64,000 bases of DNA, taken from Monodelphis domestica (lineage: Eukaryota > Chordata > Mammalia > Didelphimorphia > Didelphidae). Below are positions 1 through 10,294 of this stretch, in pieces. The DNA lies in NCBI RefSeq assembly GCF_027887165.1, contig NC_077227.1, forward strand, positions 346,981,707 to 347,045,706, given 5' to 3'. Below the pieces are notes generated by a model. The model ran no database searches. It worked only from the letters and a program-made list of their open reading frames with translations, and was not told the DNA's origin. The translations under genes were made by a program, and so were the position numbers. How positions within the stretch are numbered: position 1 is the stretch's first letter; the number at the start of each line of letters is the position of its first letter.

Positions 1-173
1 CAGACCTAGAGAGGGGAAGTCCTAAATTCAAATCTGGCCTCAGACACTTCCCAACTGTGTGACCCTGGGCAAGTCACTTGACCCCCACTGCCTAGCCCTT
101 ACCACTCTTCTGCCTTGGAACCAATACCCAGTATTGATTCCAAGATGGAAGGTAAGGGTTTAAAAAAAAAAAA
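1..173 (+). repeat. tRNA-derived marsupial SINE, cut by window edge
   Basis: The copy reads from the middle of the SINE body (a 'cctcagacacttccca' block, then 'gggcaagtcact') through the tail with 'ccttggaacc' and 'gattccaagatgg', ending in an A-rich run. The 5' head lies outside the window. The same sequence recurs more than ten times here in both orientations, which identifies it as an abundant lineage SINE of WSINE1/Mon type (family name from memory). Confidence 0.85.
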
Positions 174-284
174 GAATGCTACCTACCTCCAAAGAAAGAA
201 AGGTTGGAATCTGAATGTAGATAAAAGTATACTATTTTTCACTTTATTTTATGGGGGGGTTTTGAGGTTTTGGTTTAATCTGAG

Positions 285-480
285 TATTCCCTTACAATGA
301 CCATTATGAAAATGTTTCATATGATCATACATGTATAACCCAGATCAAATTGCTTACCATCTGAAGGAGGGAAGAAGAAAGAAAGGGAAAGAGAAATTTG
401 GATCTTATGATTTCAGAAAACATGTCGAAAATTGTTATTATGGATAATTGGAAAAATAAAATATTTAAAATAAAGAGGCC
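285..480 (+). repeat. LINE-1 3' end fragment
   Basis: A typical marsupial L1 3' terminus: 'atgaaaatgtttcatatgat', 'acatgtataacccagatc', a purine-rich stretch at about 365-395, then 'aattgttattatggataatt' and an A-rich end with AATAAA. The same 3' end recurs near 39,050 and 55,575 (plus) and near 8,250 and 16,400 (minus). Confidence 0.65.
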
Positions 481-1775
481 CATCTCTTTAAAATACAAAA
501 AAGGAAAACAAGTGAATGATTTTTTAAATTGTAACTATAAAGGGCACTGGATCTGGGATCAGAATACCTACAATCAAATTTTAGCTCTACCTTCTTAATT
601 ACTAGATTAACAAGTCACAATCTGTGTGTTTTAATTCTCTTCTTTAAAATGAGTATTGAACGAGATTACCTATAAGGACACTCATAGTTCTAAAATGATC
701 TAACACTGTAAAACACTTTGAATGAAAGAAACTCTTGCATCAATGATATCATCCAGGTCAAAGTAAAAGCCAGTTTATTGAAGATATTTTCTTCTGCTCT
801 AAGAAGAGGGAACACTTCCTTTATGATAACAAAAGATATTTTGGCAAGAAATTTTCACCTTTCACTTACGATTTACTATTTGATGCCCTCATAGAACCAA
901 AAAGGGGGAACTCTTGATGTTGAGAACTTTTCATAGTTACCAAATTAACTTGAATGCAAATCAGAATCCTCACAACATAAAACACTACAACTCTCAGGGT
1001 CCAGAGAAGAGACAATGAAATGACAGTCACTAAGATCAATCTAGATGCCTTTATGTTTGGCTCATAAAGAAAAATTCTGTCTAATGGAGCTCCCCAGAAT
1101 TGGATGTGTCATAAAGCAGACCACTGATTTAAACTAATGAGGTATCTCACACACACACCAAAATAACAATTTCTGCCAACAGCAGTGGGCTACGACTGAA
1201 ATAGAACCAAATGGATCTTGAATCAGAAAATGGCATTTGAATCTCAGCTACTCTTATTTCCTAAATAAACTTTAAATAATTCCTTACTCTATCTCACACT
1301 CACTTTCCTCCTCGGTAAAAATAAAGGGAAACAGGCCTATGATTTCCAGAGATCTCTTCCTAGTCTATGGAGAATCAACAAATTATGGCCTCCTGCCTGC
1401 AGAACAAGCTAGATGCTGAAGGAGACACAAGGTTTTGGAGGAGACACAGCTCCTGCCCAGGAGGAGCTCAAAGGGTCCTAGAAGGATAAGAAACAGAAAT
1501 GGATAATTGTTATACACAACATATTAAAAGTGCTTGAAAGAGATCCAAGAGGGGGTAGAAGATGGTGTGGAAACAGAGGAATACAGATTATGCCAGAGAA
1601 TAAGACTTGAGCACCATGCCCAGTGCTTAGCAAATAGCAACAGCTTAATAAATGTTTGGTGATTGAGTGATTTTTGAAAGGCTTCCTTTTCTACGAGTCG
1701 GTTTCCCACCTGTAAAAAGAAAAGAGCTGGCTAAATGATCCTGCTACATGCCAGGTCAGCTCAAGAACCTCAATT
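481..1775. other. No gene seen; probable intron of the minus-strand gene
   Basis: AT-rich sequence with no recognised exon on either strand and no clear young repeat. If the minus-strand 5' end at 2,125 is LARS1, this stretch is its first intron. I looked for the next LARS1 coding exon on the minus strand and did not find it, so it must lie further left. Confidence 0.4.
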
Positions 1776-1850
1776 GAGGGAGGGGAGGGGAGGGGAGGGA
1801 AGAGATGGGAGAGGGAGGGAGAGAGGCAGAGACAGACAGAGAGTCGCAGG
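1776..1850. repeat. Purine-rich GGGGA/GA tract
   Basis: Imperfect repeats of 'ggggaggggagg', then 'gagagagg' and 'cagacagacag' units. It is a simple, polypurine sequence just downstream (minus strand) of the divergent promoter. Confidence 0.7.
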
Positions 1851-2075
1851 AAGTCTTAGGAAAGCAACAAACCAATAAATCAAGCTTGGAATGGGGACAT
1901 TTGCCGATTTCCGAGGTGTAAATGCACCCAGGCCTTCGTAAGACGGCTTAGGCACTCCCTAGCAAAGCAGCCACCACAGGGAAAGGGCGAAGACCAAGGC
2001 CGAGTTTGTGGCCACGACCATGACTGAGACTCTTGAGAGTATCCAGAGCTGGGACAGGATGAGATGGACCGGGCT

Positions 2076-2092
2076 GGGGGGGGGGGGGGGGG
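2076..2092 (+). repeat. Homopolymer G17 run
   Basis: Seventeen consecutive G on the plus strand, 22 bp inside the presumed first intron of the minus-strand gene (C17 in its transcript). Such runs are length-unstable, and the assembled length may be unreliable. Confidence 0.9.
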
Positions 2093-2119
2093 AGGTGGCG
2101 GGGGAAGGACCGGACTCAC

Positions 2120-2125
2120 CGTCAT
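2120..2125 (-). CDS. LARS1: First coding exon of a divergent gene, probably LARS1 (Met-Thr, then splice donor)
   Basis: On the minus strand the sequence reads GGCGCC-ATG-ACG followed at once by a strong GTGAGT donor (plus positions 2,119-2,114). This gives a six-nucleotide coding start in phase 0. LARS1, cytosolic leucyl-tRNA synthetase, charges tRNA-Leu and serves as a leucine sensor for mTORC1. As I remember it, its protein begins Met-Ala-Glu-Arg-Lys, so Met-Thr followed by an exon starting Glu would fit. The main argument is synteny: in human, LARS1 lies head-to-head about 20 kb upstream of RBM27, and here this 5' end lies 12.6 kb upstream of the RBM27 start. The base at -3 is G. No second exon is visible, so the identity rests on position; the promoter and splice donor are directly visible. 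Confidence 0.5.
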
Positions 2126-2560
2126 GGCGCCACACGCACAGTCCCGGACACTTCAGTGAATCTAATGCTGGCCACCACGCAGCCTCCGGAGAAGTATCGG
2201 CTAGAACACCCACTCCGCCTTCTTCTCAGACAACCTCTCCCACGTGGCGATCACACACAGGACCTACAGTAACTGAGAAAAAAACCCCAGTTCCCCAGGT
2301 TCAGCCTCCTAAAAGAAGGCACTCTACCCAGCCCACTGGGAACTGTAGTTCTCAGCCAACTGGAGTAGGCGATCATTGGGAACCATTTGACTACACTTCC
2401 CAGAGGGAAATGGGCTCTCAGCCTCTGACACGAACTACACCGGCGTTAGGGAGCGTCAACAGGGTTCGCGAGGACAATTTCTACTACAAATCCCGTGATG
2501 CCGTGCAGGACGTCTCACACTTCAACCTTTTCACGCTAAGGAAGAGAGGCGGTGTCTTGT
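2126..2560 (-). promoter_or_regulatory. CpG-containing promoter with three ZNF143/THAP11-type sites
   Basis: Three copies resembling the ACTACAnnTCCCA element bound by ZNF143/STAF and THAP11: 2,331-2,352 on the minus strand (AGAACTACAGTTCCCAG), 2,390-2,405 on the plus strand (ACTACACTTCCCAGAG), and 2,483-2,502 on the plus strand (ACTACAAATCCCGTGATG). A weaker fourth copy starts near 2,433. A CACGTG E-box lies at 2,241-2,246. CpG density is higher than in the flanks. This element is typical of housekeeping promoters, including those of aminoacyl-tRNA synthetases. The 5' UTR and start site of the minus-strand gene should lie between 2,126 and about 2,330. A plus-strand transcript from the same promoter cannot be excluded. 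Confidence 0.6.
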
Positions 2561-2980
2561 AAAGTAGTGTGGTCTTTATTACTCCTTAGGCAGGGACGCC
2601 AATTATGGCTTACCGCTTCCCACAAATAATTATGTTCACTATTATTCATCGGCTTAATATTTGGACTTTTTATAACCATTTATCAACAATCCCCATTTTA
2701 AAGATGAGGAAATTGAGGCACTAAGGCGTCACATCAATTTTTTCAGGCCCTGCAATAATTCCCTGATTTAGACCACAAGACTTTGCTATCTTCAGGCTTT
2801 GGGTTTCTGAAAGCCTGGAATTATTCAGCCTTGGGAGATCTTCATCAATAAAATTTTATGAAATATTGAGCCTACATTATCTAGGAAGTGCATTGAATTT
2901 GAAGCCAACTATAATAATAGTTGGCATTTACATAGTGTGCTTTAATAGCTGCAAAATGTTTATATGTGTGTATGTATATA

Positions 2981-3034
<54 letters not shown>

Positions 3035-3740
3035 CCCTCTTGAATCTCACAATAGTCCTGAGATGTAGGTAAGATAAATAGTGCCTTCTTACTTTTATAG
3101 ATGAAGCAACAAAGGTAACCTGAATTCCTAGGATCACACAGCTAGTAGACAAAGGAAAAATTGGAACTCGGATGTTCAAGGCTAGCTCTCTATCCTTATT
3201 CCACATAGCCCACTTCAAGATTTAGTCCTACTATCACCCTCTTCACAACCAAAACCTTTCCTTAATAAATAAATGATAAATAGATTCCTAGGACCATATA
3301 TTTAGACCTGAAAGAGACCTTGGAGATCATCTAGTCCAACCCCCAACCAATATGGACATTGGAAATTGTGTCCCAAAAAGGGCGTTCAAGGGCATACGGG
3401 GAGCAAAAATGGGATTTTAATTCCATGCTTTTTGCACTACAGGAATCCTTGAAGTCTCTTCTACCTGTAAATTTTATGTAAGAAAATAATAATCGTGTTT
3501 ATATAAGTAATTTAAGGAGGGAACTGAATTAGTGAAGAGCTGAGAATGAGTGTGTTTTTTGGAAAAAAGATCAGCTTTCCTAGTGACAAGGCAAATTTTT
3601 AGGGTGGGGTGAGATCATGTAGGTCCTTAAAAAGTCCAGCAGAGGAGTTGAAGGAGCAAGCCGACTTAAATAATAAGTAGTGTTTATACAGTATTTCAGA
3701 AAGTATTTTACAAAAGATATCTCATTTGACTTCACAATAA
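2561..3740. other. Intergenic: AT-rich, TA microsatellite and MIR relics
   Basis: No gene seen. It contains a (TA)n tract at about 2,967-3,030. MIR-type relics in antisense orientation lie at 2,690-2,740, 3,035-3,230 and 3,290-3,450, recognised by 'gatgaggaaattgaggca' and 'tcacacagctagtag' type cores. Small reading frames across the TA tract (poly-Tyr/Ile) are artefacts. Confidence 0.6.
2967..3030. repeat. (TA)n microsatellite
   Basis: Almost pure TA dinucleotides with one 'tacata' interruption near 2,998. Confidence 0.9.
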
Positions 3741-3955
3741 CCTTGTGAAATAGGTTGTTGTTCAATCATTTGAGTCATATCTGACTCTTCATGACCCCAT
3801 TAGGGATTTTCTTGGCAAAGATACTGGAGTGGTTTACCATTTCTTTCTCCAGTTCATTTTTCAGGCAAACAGGGCTAAATGACTTGCTTGTAAATGTCTG
3901 AGGCCAAATTTGAACCCTGGTCTTCCTCATTCCAAATCCACCTAGCTGCCTGTGA
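3740..3955 (-). repeat. MIR/Mar1-type SINE, antisense
   Basis: Carries the well-known block 'tctgactcttcatgacccca', then 'cttggcaaagatactggagt' and 'ccatttctttctccag', and ends with the tRNA-derived head 'cacctagctgcc'. It is near full length. Confidence 0.75.
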
Positions 3956-4810
3956 AATATATACCATAGGAATTTTGACTCCTTTTATAGAGGAAGAAAT
4001 CTAGGCTCAGAAATATTAAATGGCTTGCTGAAAATCACAGGAAGTGCCAGTACTGTGATTCAGGTCTTCTTACTCCAAATCCAGTGTTTATCCCTGAGAG
4101 AATAACATAATGATATTGGGGGATCCAGCTTTCATCTAGAAGCAATATGGCTAATGAATTGAAGGAATGGTGCAATTGATAGAGTGAGGGGCTTAGAGTC
4201 TGGAAAACCTCAGCTCAGATCTGGCCTCACATGCGTAGCTGTAAGACCCTGGGCAAATCACCTAACCTCATTTGCCACAGTTTTCCCATCTGACAAATTG
4301 AGATAATAATGCTTCCTCCTCTGATATCTCCTCATTTCCTTTTTAACTATACTCATTTTGGATTCCTTTGGCTACACTCTTTTGGAACTGTTGACATCTG
4401 GAGCTACACTTCTTTTAGACTTCTTTGGATGCTCTTATTTTGGAATTCTGGATTTCACTGAATTCTCTCCATTAAGGTCCCCTTTCCCCTCCCACTTTTT
4501 CAGCTTTCTTTTTTATGTTGTACTCCTTGATTAGATTGTAAGCTCCTTAAGGGCAGGGATTGTTTTTCTTTGCCATACTGTATCCCCAGCACTCAAAATA
4601 GTGCCTAACCTAGGGTACCCATTTTTTTTCTTAAAAACACCTTCTGTCTTTGTAACAACTTAGTAACAACTCTTGATGACAGAAATGCTAGGGCTAGGCA
4701 AATATTTTTTAGTAATTTGCCCAGGGTCACAGAACAAGGAAGTGTCTGAGATCATATTTAAATCCAGGTCCTCCAGACTCTAGGTCTAGTGTTCTATCCA
4801 CTGAGATCCC
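3956..4810. repeat. Cluster of MIR and L2 fragments
   Basis: Antisense MIR at about 3,965-4,110. Sense MIR at 4,155-4,320 ('gaccctgggcaaatcac', 'tttgccacagttttcccatc'). Sense L2 3' end at 4,490-4,615 ('gtaagctccttaagggcagg', 'tatccccagcac'). Antisense SINE relic at 4,630-4,815. Confidence 0.65.
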
Positions 4811-4867
4811 TAGCTGCCTCCAGAATAAGCATTTAATAAAATTTTATTGACTACTTGATTGCTTCTT

Positions 4868-5070
4868 AAAAAAAAAAAAAACCCTTACCTTCCATCTTGG
4901 AATCAATACTGTATATTGGTTCTAAGACAGAAGAATGGTAAGGGCTAGGCAATGGGGGTCAAGTGACTGTCCCAGGGTCACACAGCTAATAAGTGTCTGA
5001 GGCCAATTTTGAACCAGGACCTCCCATCTCTGGGCCTGGCTCTCAATCCACTGAGCCACCCAGCTGTCCC
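4868..5070 (-). repeat. Full-length tRNA-derived SINE with target duplication
   Basis: Complete minus-strand copy from the poly-T (its A tail) to the head 'gagccacccagctgtccc'. It is flanked by CTTGATTGCTTCTT (4,854-4,867) and CTTGATTGATTCTT (5,071-5,084), a 13/14 match, so its borders are certain. Confidence 0.9.
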
Positions 5071-5199
5071 CTTGATTGATTCTTGATTAAGGTTTTAGGG
5101 AGGTCAAAATGGGATCATATTTTAAAAATAATTTCAAACCTTAAACCATTATGTAAATGTTAGTTATTGTTATCATCAATAATGTATTCCTTCAAATGT

Positions 5200-5620
5200 C
5201 ACTGTGCTAGGCACACAATCACTCATTAAATACTTTTTCATTCATTTATTCACAGATGGAAACACATCAGTGTCTTCTCATTGTTTGCAATTGTCAGTTG
5301 TCATACATGTACTCCATCATGATGTCATCCATGTGCTTTCCCCTTTGGTTATGTTATCTAACTCCCATTCAAAATTCAACTTAAAGACACTTCCTCCCTT
5401 ACTCTGTTTCAGACTGACCTCACCAGTCATTATTGAATTCAATAGCCCATCAGCATTTCTATATTTAGGTCTCTAAAATCATAATTAGCTTTAGCTTGTT
5501 TATATCCTTTTGTTGGTGTTTTTGTTGTATGTTTGTCCTCTCTTTTCTTTTTTGATTCCAAACTCCTTCAAAGGTAGGCATGCCATTCACTACTTTTGTT
5601 GTATCAGGGGCAATTTAGCA
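5200..5620 (+). repeat. L2 3' region fragment
   Basis: Degenerate match to the sense 3' part of L2: a 'cttaaagacacttcctcc' block, then 'ttgattccaaactccttcaa'. No intact reading frame. Confidence 0.45.
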
Positions 5621-5684
5621 CCTTAGCAGTCTATTGTTCTTAAGCTCTTCTGAAATGACACAAAGGCTTTCAAAATAATAAAGT

Positions 5685-5875
5685 TGGGACAGCTAGAGAG
5701 CCCAGTGGAAATTGACCCAGGCGGGAGGCAGGAAGTCTGGAGTTTAAATAAGGCCTCAGACACTTCCTTGCTGCGTGACTCTGGGTAAGTCACTTAACCC
5801 AAATTGCCTAGCCCTTGCTTTCTATCTTAAATTTGATACTAAGACAGAAAGTAAGGGTTTTAAAAATTAAATAAT
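5685..5875 (+). repeat. tRNA-derived SINE, diverged
   Basis: Head 'gggacagctagagagcccag', body 'ggcctcagacacttccttgc', tail 'gatactaagacagaaagtaa'. It is more diverged than the copies at 43,073 and 56,818, so an older insertion. Confidence 0.8.
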
Positions 5876-6694
5876 AAAGTAGCAAGAATCTCAATAATGC
5901 ACACTAAGTAGGGTAAAAAGTATTTCTGGTAACACATAGGTTCAACTACTACAATTGTCCAGCAAGTTTTGAAATTTTTCCTTTAGGATATTAGAGCAGT
6001 GGGGGGAAAAGTATTGATAAATTAGGATGGCTCATGGGCAAACCACTTCTCTCTGAGTCTTTTTCCTCATGAAAATTGAAGGGATTAAACTAGATGATGT
6101 CTAAGATACCTTCTTGTTCTAATTCCTATAGTATTCGAAATAGTTGAGAAAAGGATGGTCTTTGTGTTAATGAAAAAGCTAGACCTTTTCCAAACTATAA
6201 GACCAGGAGAAAGGAGTTCTATTAATTAGTGGGAAGGCTATTTATGCTTGGTCTTTTGTACCCAACTAGACATCTACTATGACACATTACTAGGATATCC
6301 AAGTTTTTAATGACACTTCATTATCTATTTTTATCCTACAATACTGAAATTTTTAATTCCTCAAACCAAAACCACTCCCATAGACAAATAATAAATAGCT
6401 ATTTGAAAACTAGATTCACAATCCACATGCCTTGGATCTTCAATCTTCTAGCATTCCAAAGAGCTTTCCTGTTGTGTCATAGCTTCACAGAGAAAATATG
6501 ACACCTTAACTATCAAAACAATTCCTGTGTCTTCTAAACATTCTATTCCTGCTGTCATTACTACTGCTTCAATTTCTTGTATAGTATTGCTGCCCAGGCA
6601 CTACATGAAGAATGTATTATTTGGTTCCCAACTATAAATTCTTTACATCTCCCTTTCTACCAACTTTATTTTCATAGAATTTCAGAGTTGAGAG
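5876..6694. other. No feature recognised
   Basis: AT-rich intergenic DNA. The short frame at 6,310-6,501 shows no conserved protein feature and I take it as chance. Confidence 0.5.
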
Positions 6695-7095
6695 TGTCAA
6701 CATGGAATCTAGAAACCCAAAACTTGTAGCCTCCTAAGATCTGATGAACCCCACCCAAGTGATTCTTCTTGTCTCCAGAAGCCTCTCCCACTTTATCACA
6801 CTGTCCTTCTAAGAATCAAACTCAGGACCTTTAGCTTACAAGACTGACATGCTCCCTACTGTGATAGAGTCACTTGGCTTGGGCTTGGCCCTACTTGACA
6901 GGGATTGTCTTAACTTAGGGCCCATTATTCAGTCTGAAACTGCTAGCCTGAGATTCCCATTCAAGGCGGATTCTCACAGGAACAGGGAACAAGTACAAAC
7001 TTTGGGGTCTCCAAGTTACAATCTAGTCCTAAAACTTGGGGTTCATCAGATCTTACTAGGCTACAAGTTTGGGGTTTCTAGATTACATGTCGACA
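6695..7095. repeat. 58-bp inverted repeat enclosing a tRNA-like sequence
   Basis: The left arm (6,695-6,752) and the reverse complement of the right arm (7,038-7,095) align without gaps over 58 bp with five mismatches (53/58). The arms start TGTC(A/G)ACATG and end GATGAACCCC. The 285-bp interior holds a tRNA-like stretch at 6,801-6,871. No flanking target duplication is obvious. Candidates are a non-autonomous DNA transposon with long terminal inverted repeats, or two inverted copies of one older repeat. I do not recognise the family. Confidence 0.75.
6801..6871 (-). pseudogene. tRNA-Thr(TGT)-like sequence, degenerate
   Basis: On the minus strand, 71 nt align along the tRNA-Thr layout: a loop with TGT at the anticodon position (plus 6,838-6,840), a T arm CTGAG-TTTGATT-CTTAG that can pair with one G-T, and a B-box-like GAGTTTGATTCT. 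The acceptor stem ends do not pair, so it is not a functional tRNA. It may be the tRNA head of a SINE, a tRNA retro-pseudogene, or a chance match. Confidence 0.4.
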
Positions 7096-7448
7096 ATAGG
7101 AATCATAGAGAGATCTCTTGATGCTGCAATGGCACAAGGAAACAGAAAGCCTCCAAATCATCAGGGGTTAGAGTAGTACCTATACCTAACAGTAGTTAGA
7201 TAATAATATAAGCATAAGTCCAATAACAGTAAAAGACCTGGAAAAATTACAGCTCCCATGGTATCCAAGTTTGAAAACAGAAAACTTCCAAACAAGAGAA
7301 GCAGCAATTTTTTTTTTAAGCTTAGCAAATTTTTTAAATGAAGTCAGAAGACAAATCTGGTCCCATGGCAAAAGTCAGAGCCAATGGATTTAAAGTATTT
7401 GCTTCCTGATGTGAAAATCCTAAAGACTCTAATTTATTTCATTGAAGG

Positions 7449-7640
7449 ACAGCTGGGTAGTTCATTGGATAAGGAGCCAAATCTGGAGATGGAAGGTCAA
7501 GAATTCAAATTTGATCTTGGATACTTCCTAGCTATGTGATCGTGAGCAAGTCATTTAACCTCAATTGTCTAATTCTTGGAACTAATGCTTAATATTGATT
7601 CTAAGATGGGAGATAAGGTTTTAAAATTTTTTTTTAATAT
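7449..7640 (+). repeat. tRNA-derived SINE
   Basis: Head 'ggacagctgggtagttca', body 'gatacttcctagctatgtga', tail 'gattctaagatgggagataa', then T/A-rich. Diverged copy. Confidence 0.8.
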
Positions 7641-8235
7641 TTCATGGAACATGGGTTGACTATAAATTATACACAAATGACTAAATGCAATAAGAGTTTT
7701 CTCTCTAAACCCAGGTCATTTATTCATTTCTTTCTTTACTATATCTATATGAAAATTTCCAATTCCCTCCCCATCTATCCCCAGAGGAAGCTGGATGCTG
7801 ACAAAGAAGGACTGTAGAGTGAATTCCTTTGCAGATGCCAAGAAAATTAGATGGCAACCTCATTGATAGTTTGTGCACAAAAGAAGAAAAATCCTTCAAA
7901 TTAATTTCCTCCAGTGATCCATTTCTGAATTTGAAAAAAGTTGATTTCAGCCAATGTTTGGGTGAAAGAATTGTGAGTTGAATGTCTGCCTGATGTGCCA
8001 CATGTAATAGAGTTGGCCTAAAACCAGGAAAATTAAATTACTGACTGGAAAAGTAAGCAGGATACAGGGGAAAGGCCATTGGATCTGCAATAGAGAATTT
8101 TGAATCCTATTTTTGTCACTTTTTCCCAATGAGGTTAGCTTCTCTAGACCTCTATTGCCTCTTCTGTAAATGGGTTGAATTAGATGATTTCTAAGATCTC
8201 TTTCAGCTCATGATTTAAAATACTATGTTCCTTGA
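7641..8235. other. No feature recognised
   Basis: AT-rich intergenic DNA, with a MIR-like fragment at about 8,085-8,225 ('gaattagatgatttctaaga'). Small minus-strand frames at 7,720-8,129 show no family features. Confidence 0.4.
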
Positions 8236-8239
8236 TATC

Positions 8240-8510
8240 TGTTCTTGCAATTCTCTTTTTTATTATAAAGAAAAATATTTTATTTTACCAATTACATGTA
8301 ATAACAAATTTCCACATAAATGTTCCAAAGTTATATGATCCAAATTGTCTCCTTCCCTCCTTTCCCTCCCTCCTCCCAGAGCAGGGGAGCTGGAAGAAAT
8401 TTGATCTGGATTATATAATATTATCATCTTGCAATTATCTTAAATGTGTAGTTTCTCTATATCTAGTAATTCCCTCTCTTTCTCCCCCATCTCTGTAGCT
8501 CCTATTTCTC
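8240..8510 (-). repeat. LINE-1 3' end, antisense
   Basis: 'attacatgtaataacaaatt' and a pyrimidine-rich block at about 8,350-8,385, the reverse complement of the L1 3' end seen at 285-480. Confidence 0.65.
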
Positions 8511-8529
8511 CAAGTAAATTAATATGACT

Positions 8530-8860
8530 TACAAATGAATGAAAATACATTTATTAAGCACTTATCAAGTGCCAAAAGCTAAGGATACAAATACAAAAAG
8601 GGATGATAGTTCCTACCCTTAAAGAGTTTACATTCTAATGGGGGAGAAAAAGGAAAGTAAGTGGCCAGGGAAGAGGCAAGTTATGGGGAATGTGAGTGGG
8701 CCCACATTGGGAAACAGATTATTGACATATCCCATGGAGGAATGATGGCAAAATTGATTTGATCATGGTTCATGGTTCCTGAACTGAGATTGGGAGGAAA
8801 GGGTATCCTTTCAGAACAAGAGGGTTGGTGAGGCCGTGGAGGAGAGAGGTGAAGCATGGC
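8530..8860 (-). repeat. L2 3' region, antisense
   Basis: Begins 'acatttattaagcacttatc', then 'taaggatacaaatac' and 'gagtttacattctaatgggg', the reverse of the L2 3' end. Diverges beyond about 8,700. Confidence 0.6.
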
Positions 8861-10272
8861 TAGAGCTTTTTCTGAAATAGTAGTCAGGCACAGGGAGACA
8901 CCAGTCAGAGGAACAATTTCTTCAAAACGAGAGAAAAAGGTCAGAGAAGGATTAATCTTTGGATTTCTAGGACTCTCTTTAGCTAAGTAAAGCCAAGGTA
9001 CTTGTTCTCTTCTTCATGTGAGTGAGGAAGGCAATTATATAACACATGGTTTGCAATTCAATTTCTTCAAATGCCTGGCTATTAGGTCAGCAGCTGAGGC
9101 TGCAAGGACTAGTATGGCCTGTTTATTGCTTCCCTTTGAAATGAGCAAATTGTCTAAGGATGAAGACAGAAAAAAATGACTCAGTGTCGTGCATTTCCAG
9201 TCTACTTCCATGGTCACAGATTGGGTGTACTACATTAACCCCAAATTAAAATGTGAATGTAAAGTGGAAACTTTTCGTCTCAAGGAGATTGTGTTTAGCT
9301 TTATGTATTCCATCACCACTACTGCAGAAACAATTCCTATTAACAATCTCACAGCTTCAACTCATGTTCTGTTTCTTTGTATCCAAGGTGGAGAAGCAAT
9401 GTTAAGTGAATTGGATTCTATTTTGTGCAATACTTCTTTGTGTTTATCCTAAATTGAGAGCTGGATGAGACCTTGGAAGTTATCCAGTCTAACTCCATCA
9501 TTTCACAGATGAGGAAACTGAAGCTCCGTGAAATTTAGTGACTTATTTAAGGGACACATAGGTAATGAACAGTAGAACTGGAATTTGAACCCAGGTTCTC
9601 TGAATCTAACTCCAACAGTGCATGTGATACACCATAGTTCCACCCATCCTAGATTGTCTAAATTCCTCAAGAGTAGGAACAGTAGCATCTTTTATTTTTG
9701 AAATGAATTTATATCCTACCATGTAGCATAGTACCAACATTGATTGTTTGCTGAATTGAACTTAACCCAACTTTGTTGACTTTGTATAGGTCACAAACCT
9801 CTCTGCAATTCATTTCTGACATTTTTCCTCTTAAGTGTGTTTTGAAACTGAGACTTGCAGCAAAAATGTAAACCTAAGATATGGTTTTCACTCCTGTAAA
9901 AGAAGGCAATTCCTTTTCTATTATCTTGGCATTATGTGACTTTCATGCCCTGCTTTAAGCCTAATCAATTAAAATCAAGATGCTTTTATTCAATGCAACA
10001 GTTATTTGGTACCATGTTTGGAGGACACAAAGACAAAAATACAATGCCCCCTCTCCTTGGAGGTCATATGTTTTAATGAGCAATAAGATACACACATAAA
10101 AGTAAATAAATAAATAAAAATATACACATTAATACAAAGTATTTGTTTTTCTTTTCTCTCTTTTTTTTTTAGATTGTGATTTCATTACTAAGAAATACCC
10201 AATGAGGGAATTCCTTTTTTCAGTAAAGGTTCTTGGAAAGTTGCCTGGAACACTGTTGAGACCGAGCCTTTA
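8861..10272. other. Intergenic with MIR and L2 relics
   Basis: No gene seen. Antisense MIR at about 9,455-9,650 ('gatgaggaaactgaagctcc'). A short antisense L2 fragment at about 9,990-10,130 ('ggaggacacaaagacaaaaa'). The 87-residue frame at 9,189-9,452 has no recognisable feature. Confidence 0.45.
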
Positions 10273-10294
10273 CTAACCCTAACCCTAACCCTAA
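10273..10294 (+). repeat. Short interstitial telomeric repeat (CTAACC)n
   Basis: CTAACC-CTAACC-CTAACC-CTAA, 22 bp without error, in ordinary intergenic sequence. Confidence 0.9.

Noticed and set aside
2008..2562. 184-codon plus-strand frame over the left promoter
   Set aside because: It runs through a G17 run and the ZNF143-type motifs, has no protein features, and overlaps the promoter and donor of the minus-strand gene. Composition explains it.
10273..10294. A chromosome end or subtelomere
   Set aside because: Only 22 bp of repeat, with ordinary intergenic sequence on both sides.
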